NCBI GenBank assembly: GCA_910578865.1
Contig: CAJTRM010000002.1
Span: forward strand, 1-64,000
DNA: 64,000 nucleotides
Source of the DNA: an uncultured Dorea sp.
Lineage (GTDB): Bacteria > Bacillota_A > Clostridia > Lachnospirales > Lachnospiraceae
Direction of reading: 5' to 3'
Shown: positions 61,889-64,000 of the stretch, in pieces
Position numbering within the stretch: the first letter of the stretch is position 1
Layout: each line of letters opens with the position of its first letter
Translations under genes and position numbers: made by a program
Notes under the pieces: model-generated
What the model was told of the DNA's origin: nothing
Database searches by the model: none
The model's input: the letters and a program-made list of their open reading frames with translations, nothing else

Positions 61889-62587
61889 ATGGAGCAAACA
61901 AAAATTTTATTGGTGGAGGATGATGCTACCATTGCCACAGCCCTTTCTTATGCACTGGAGCAGGAGGGCTTTTCGGTCGTATGGGTGAAAAATGTAAAGG
62001 AGGCATCTGTATATACCGGAAAGAGTGAAATCAGTCTGTATATCCTGGATGTTTTGCTGCCGGACGGCACAGGATACGATATCTGTAAAAGGATTAAAAA
62101 ATTTTGTGACAGTCCTGTGCTTTTTCTTACTGCCTGCGACGAGGAAGCAAATATTGTTATGGGGCTGGATATCGGTGCAGATGATTATATTGTTAAGCCT
62201 TTCCGCGTCAGAGAACTCATTTCCCGCATCCGCAGTGTGCTCCGCAGATACAGGAAACAGGCTCCGGAAGTTCTTTCTGAATATATTTTTGGAAATATCA
62301 GGGTGTCCCTTGCTGACGGAAAGATCTTTAAAAGAGGCCGGGAGATCCATTTAAGTGCACTTGAATATAAACTGTTGTTATACCTTATCAGAAACAAGGG
62401 GATTATTGTGACCAGAGAACAGCTTCTGACACATATTTTTGATATTGCGGGGGAATATGTAAATGACAATACACTTACGGTTTATATGAAACGTCTTCGT
62501 GAAAAGCTGGAAGAGGATCCGGTTAATCCGCAGCTGATCCGGACGGTTCGCGGAATTGGCTACCTGTTAGGAGGAGAGTATGTTTAG
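61889..62587 (+). CDS. OmpR/PhoB-type response regulator
   Basis: 232 aa. Receiver domain (1-115) with the phospho-acceptor Asp54 in YILDVLLPDGTG, the acidic pair at 11-12 (VEDD), and the conserved Lys in VKPFRVRELISRI. C-terminal winged helix (about 130-230, KRGREIHLSALEYKLLLYLIRNKG and NTLTVYMKRLREKLE) binds DNA. It is adjacent to its kinase and to a permease gene, so it should control the transporter and perhaps itself. ATG at 61889 has ATGGAGTG upstream. Confidence 0.95.
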   Translation: MEQTKILLVEDDATIATALSYALEQEGFSVVWVKNVKEASVYTGKSEISLYILDVLLPDGTGYDICKRIKKFCDSPVLFLTACDEEANIVMGLDIGADDYIVKPFRVRELISRIRSVLRRYRKQAPEVLSEYIFGNIRVSLADGKIFKRGREIHLSALEYKLLLYLIRNKGIIVTREQLLTHIFDIAGEYVNDNTLTVYMKRLREKLEEDPVNPQLIRTVRGIGYLLGGEYV

Positions 62588-63581
62588 AAATCGGGAATTA
62601 TTATTAGGAATCACTTTTGTTTTGCTGATTACAGGTGCTTCTGCGGTGGTGTATGGTATGAAGCCTGCAGGTGGAGGAATCATAATCTTCATAGATGGAA
62701 TCATCTACGGTGCCGGCTTTTATCTTTTCTTCAGAAGATATTACAGAAGGCTGCAATTGCTGTCTTCTTTTCTGCGGAAATCACAGTATGGCCTGCTTCC
62801 TCTTGAGACAGATGACCAGCATGAAGGTGAATTTGCAATATTGAAAAGTGAAATTTTTAAGCTTCTGACAAGGCTTCATTCACAGACAGAGCTTTTGGAA
62901 AAAGAAAAACAGTATCTGGCAGATACCATTTCCGATATTTCCCACCAGCTAAAAACACCTATGACGTCTATGAACGTAATGATTGATCTATTAAAGGATC
63001 CCAAACTTCCGGAGGAAAATCGTATTGTTTTTATCCGTACGCTGCACAGTCAGCTGGCCCGCATGGAATGGCTATTATCTGCGATGCTTACAATGTCAAA
63101 ACTGGATGCCGGAACTCTTATTCTGAAAAAAGAAAAGGTCTGTACCGGCCAAATGCTGAACCGGGCCCTGGAGCATCTGTTGATTTCTATGGAATTGCGG
63201 GAGCAGTCTGTTATCCGGGAGGGGGAGGAGGATGTCTCTTATGCGGGGGATGCTTATTGGAGCAGCGAAGCATTGTCTAACATTTTGAAAAATTGTATGG
63301 AGCATACTCCGAATAAGGGGACCATCCGGATCAATACAAGTCAGAATCCGATCTATACCAGCATCCGGATTATCAATGAGGGCAGCGGAATCAGCAGCGA
63401 GGATCTTCCGCATATTTTTGAACGGTTTTACAGAGGGCAGCATACGTCTCCTGACAGCGTGGGCATCGGCCTGGCCTTGGCAAATAAGTTGATCCGGCTC
63501 CAAAACGGCAGCATTGAAGTATCCTCAGACTATGGAAAGTCTGCAACATTTCTTATAAAATTTTATCATTATAATATTTAG
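62580..63581 (+). CDS. Sensor histidine kinase, BceS-like intramembrane type
   Basis: 333 aa. Two membrane segments near the N-terminus (about 8-25 and 33-51) with a very short loop between. This is the layout of intramembrane-sensing kinases that receive signals from an ABC transporter. The H box is SDISHQLKTPMTS with His122, the N box is SNILKNCMEHTP, and G boxes are EGSGISSEDLPHIFERFYRG and GIGLALANKLI. It overlaps the response-regulator end by 8 bases. The stop is followed by the transporter permease, as is typical for Bce-type systems. Confidence 0.92.
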   Translation: MFRNRELLLGITFVLLITGASAVVYGMKPAGGGIIIFIDGIIYGAGFYLFFRRYYRRLQLLSSFLRKSQYGLLPLETDDQHEGEFAILKSEIFKLLTRLHSQTELLEKEKQYLADTISDISHQLKTPMTSMNVMIDLLKDPKLPEENRIVFIRTLHSQLARMEWLLSAMLTMSKLDAGTLILKKEKVCTGQMLNRALEHLLISMELREQSVIREGEEDVSYAGDAYWSSEALSNILKNCMEHTPNKGTIRINTSQNPIYTSIRIINEGSGISSEDLPHIFERFYRGQHTSPDSVGIGLALANKLIRLQNGSIEVSSDYGKSATFLIKFYHYNI

Positions 63582-63620
63582 TGACAGTTTTGTCACTTCT
63601 TTTGTCACCATGCCGTCACC
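63582..63620 (+). promoter_or_regulatory. GTCAC repeat operator upstream of the ABC permease
   Basis: GTCAC at 63593-63597, 63605-63609 and 63616-63620, 11-12 bases apart. A GTGAC inverse copy lies at 63582-63586. Direct repeats at one helical turn are the usual binding layout for OmpR-type regulators. A TATACT follows at 63631-63636. Confidence 0.6.
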
Positions 63621-63683
63621 TTCTATCGATATACTTATCATTAAAACAGATCATCATTATTAAAAGGAGGCGAATGATAAAGC

Positions 63684-64000
63684 ATGGATATTATTTTCAC
63701 ATTGACGGTCCGGTATCTGAGGCAAAACAAAAAGAGAACTGCAGCAACGCTTGCAGGAATCACCGCAGCGTCAGCTCTTTTAACATTGTCTGTCATATTT
63801 ATTCATTCTTTTATGAAAAAAATATCTACACTTGACGCAATGCAGGCAGACATTAAAAAGCTGATCCTGGCTGCAGCCTTAATGCTTGCAGTGATTTTAG
63901 CCGTACTGACATTCTTTATTTATCATATGCTGAGTCTTTCTGCGGCAGATAAAATCAGACATCTTGGAATCCTGGGCAGCGTTGGTGCAACTCCGTTCCA
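63684..64000 (+). CDS. FtsX-like ABC transporter permease, 5' part (runs off window end)
   Basis: Open frame of 105 codons from ATG at 63684; AAAGGAGG lies 13 bases upstream, somewhat far. The N-terminus DIIFTLTVRYLRQNKKRTAATLAGI with membrane segment TAASALLTLSVIFIHSF is typical for permeases of Bce/FtsX type. A second membrane segment (LAAALMLAVILAVLTFFIYHML) comes only about 10 residues later, followed by SLSAADKIRHLGILGSVGATP, the motif usually found after a roughly 200-residue external loop. The loop is therefore much shorter than usual. No ATPase gene is between the kinase and this gene. Confidence 0.75.
   Translation, partial: MDIIFTLTVRYLRQNKKRTAATLAGITAASALLTLSVIFIHSFMKKISTLDAMQADIKKLILAAALMLAVILAVLTFFIYHMLSLSAADKIRHLGILGSVGATPF

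Noticed and set aside
1..64000. CRISPR arrays, rRNA, tRNA genes and phage modules
   Set aside because: No regular spaced repeats, no cloverleaf-like blocks with typical tRNA ends, and no capsid, terminase or integrase genes were seen.

Overview
The window reads as chromosomal DNA of a gut-type Lachnospiraceae (Clostridia, Bacillota). This rests on spore-associated genes (yqfC-yqfD, a BofC-like protein), Lachnospiraceae small families (DUF4250, DUF4321, DUF6179/DUF6323), strong AGGAGG ribosome sites, frequent TTG/GTG starts, and a low-to-medium GC core. The genus cannot be fixed from this sequence alone. No rRNA, tRNA or CRISPR array was recognised.

Layout. (1) 1-3.1 kb: the 5' end of an IS1634-type transposase on the minus strand, a short orphan ORF, a flotillin gene and a convergent XRE-type regulator. 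(2) 3.1-17.5 kb: an AT-richer accessory block. It holds a lipoprotein and a large secreted protein of unknown role, a broken condensation-domain gene, a fatty-acyl AMP ligase, a 2412-aa NRPS (C-A-T-C-A-T-R), a free-standing acyl carrier protein, a class B sortase and a secreted protein ending in SPKTGDFF. The NRPS genes together predict an N-acylated dipeptide released reductively as an aldehyde or alcohol. (3) 17.7-25.4 kb: a membrane-embedded MerR-type regulator with a textbook 19-bp-spacer promoter, a YdcF-like protein, a DUF2804 protein, a DUF6323/DUF6179 pair behind a palindrome-bearing promoter, two unknown proteins and a membrane-anchored lipase. (4) 25.4-44 kb: housekeeping genes: yqfC-yqfD-phoH-ybeY behind a probable SigE promoter, a MOP flippase, 5-formyl-THF cyclo-ligase, DUF4250, miaB, mutS-mutL-miaA, a methionine-gamma-lyase-like PLP enzyme and two flavoproteins. 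(5) 44-54 kb: the cell-shape and wall operon radC-mreBCD-mrdA-minD-minE-rodA-mgsA plus a D,D-carboxypeptidase. (6) 54-61.7 kb: radical SAM protein, HlyD-like protein, ylmE-sepF-ylmH-lspA-rluD, a cytidylate-kinase-like protein and a TtcA-like enzyme. (7) 61.8-64 kb: an OmpR-type two-component system followed by GTCAC repeats and the start of an FtsX-like ABC permease cut by the window end.

How the genes work together. In the NRPS locus the AMP ligase can activate a fatty acid, load the small ACP and pass the chain to the starter condensation domain. The two modules then add one residue each, and the C-terminal reductase releases the product. The adjacent sortase and SPKTG protein look like their own enzyme-substrate pair. 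The 44-60 kb region concentrates elongation (MreBCD, PBP2, RodA), septum placement (MinDE) and division (SepF) genes. minC and divIVA, often found at such positions, are missing here.
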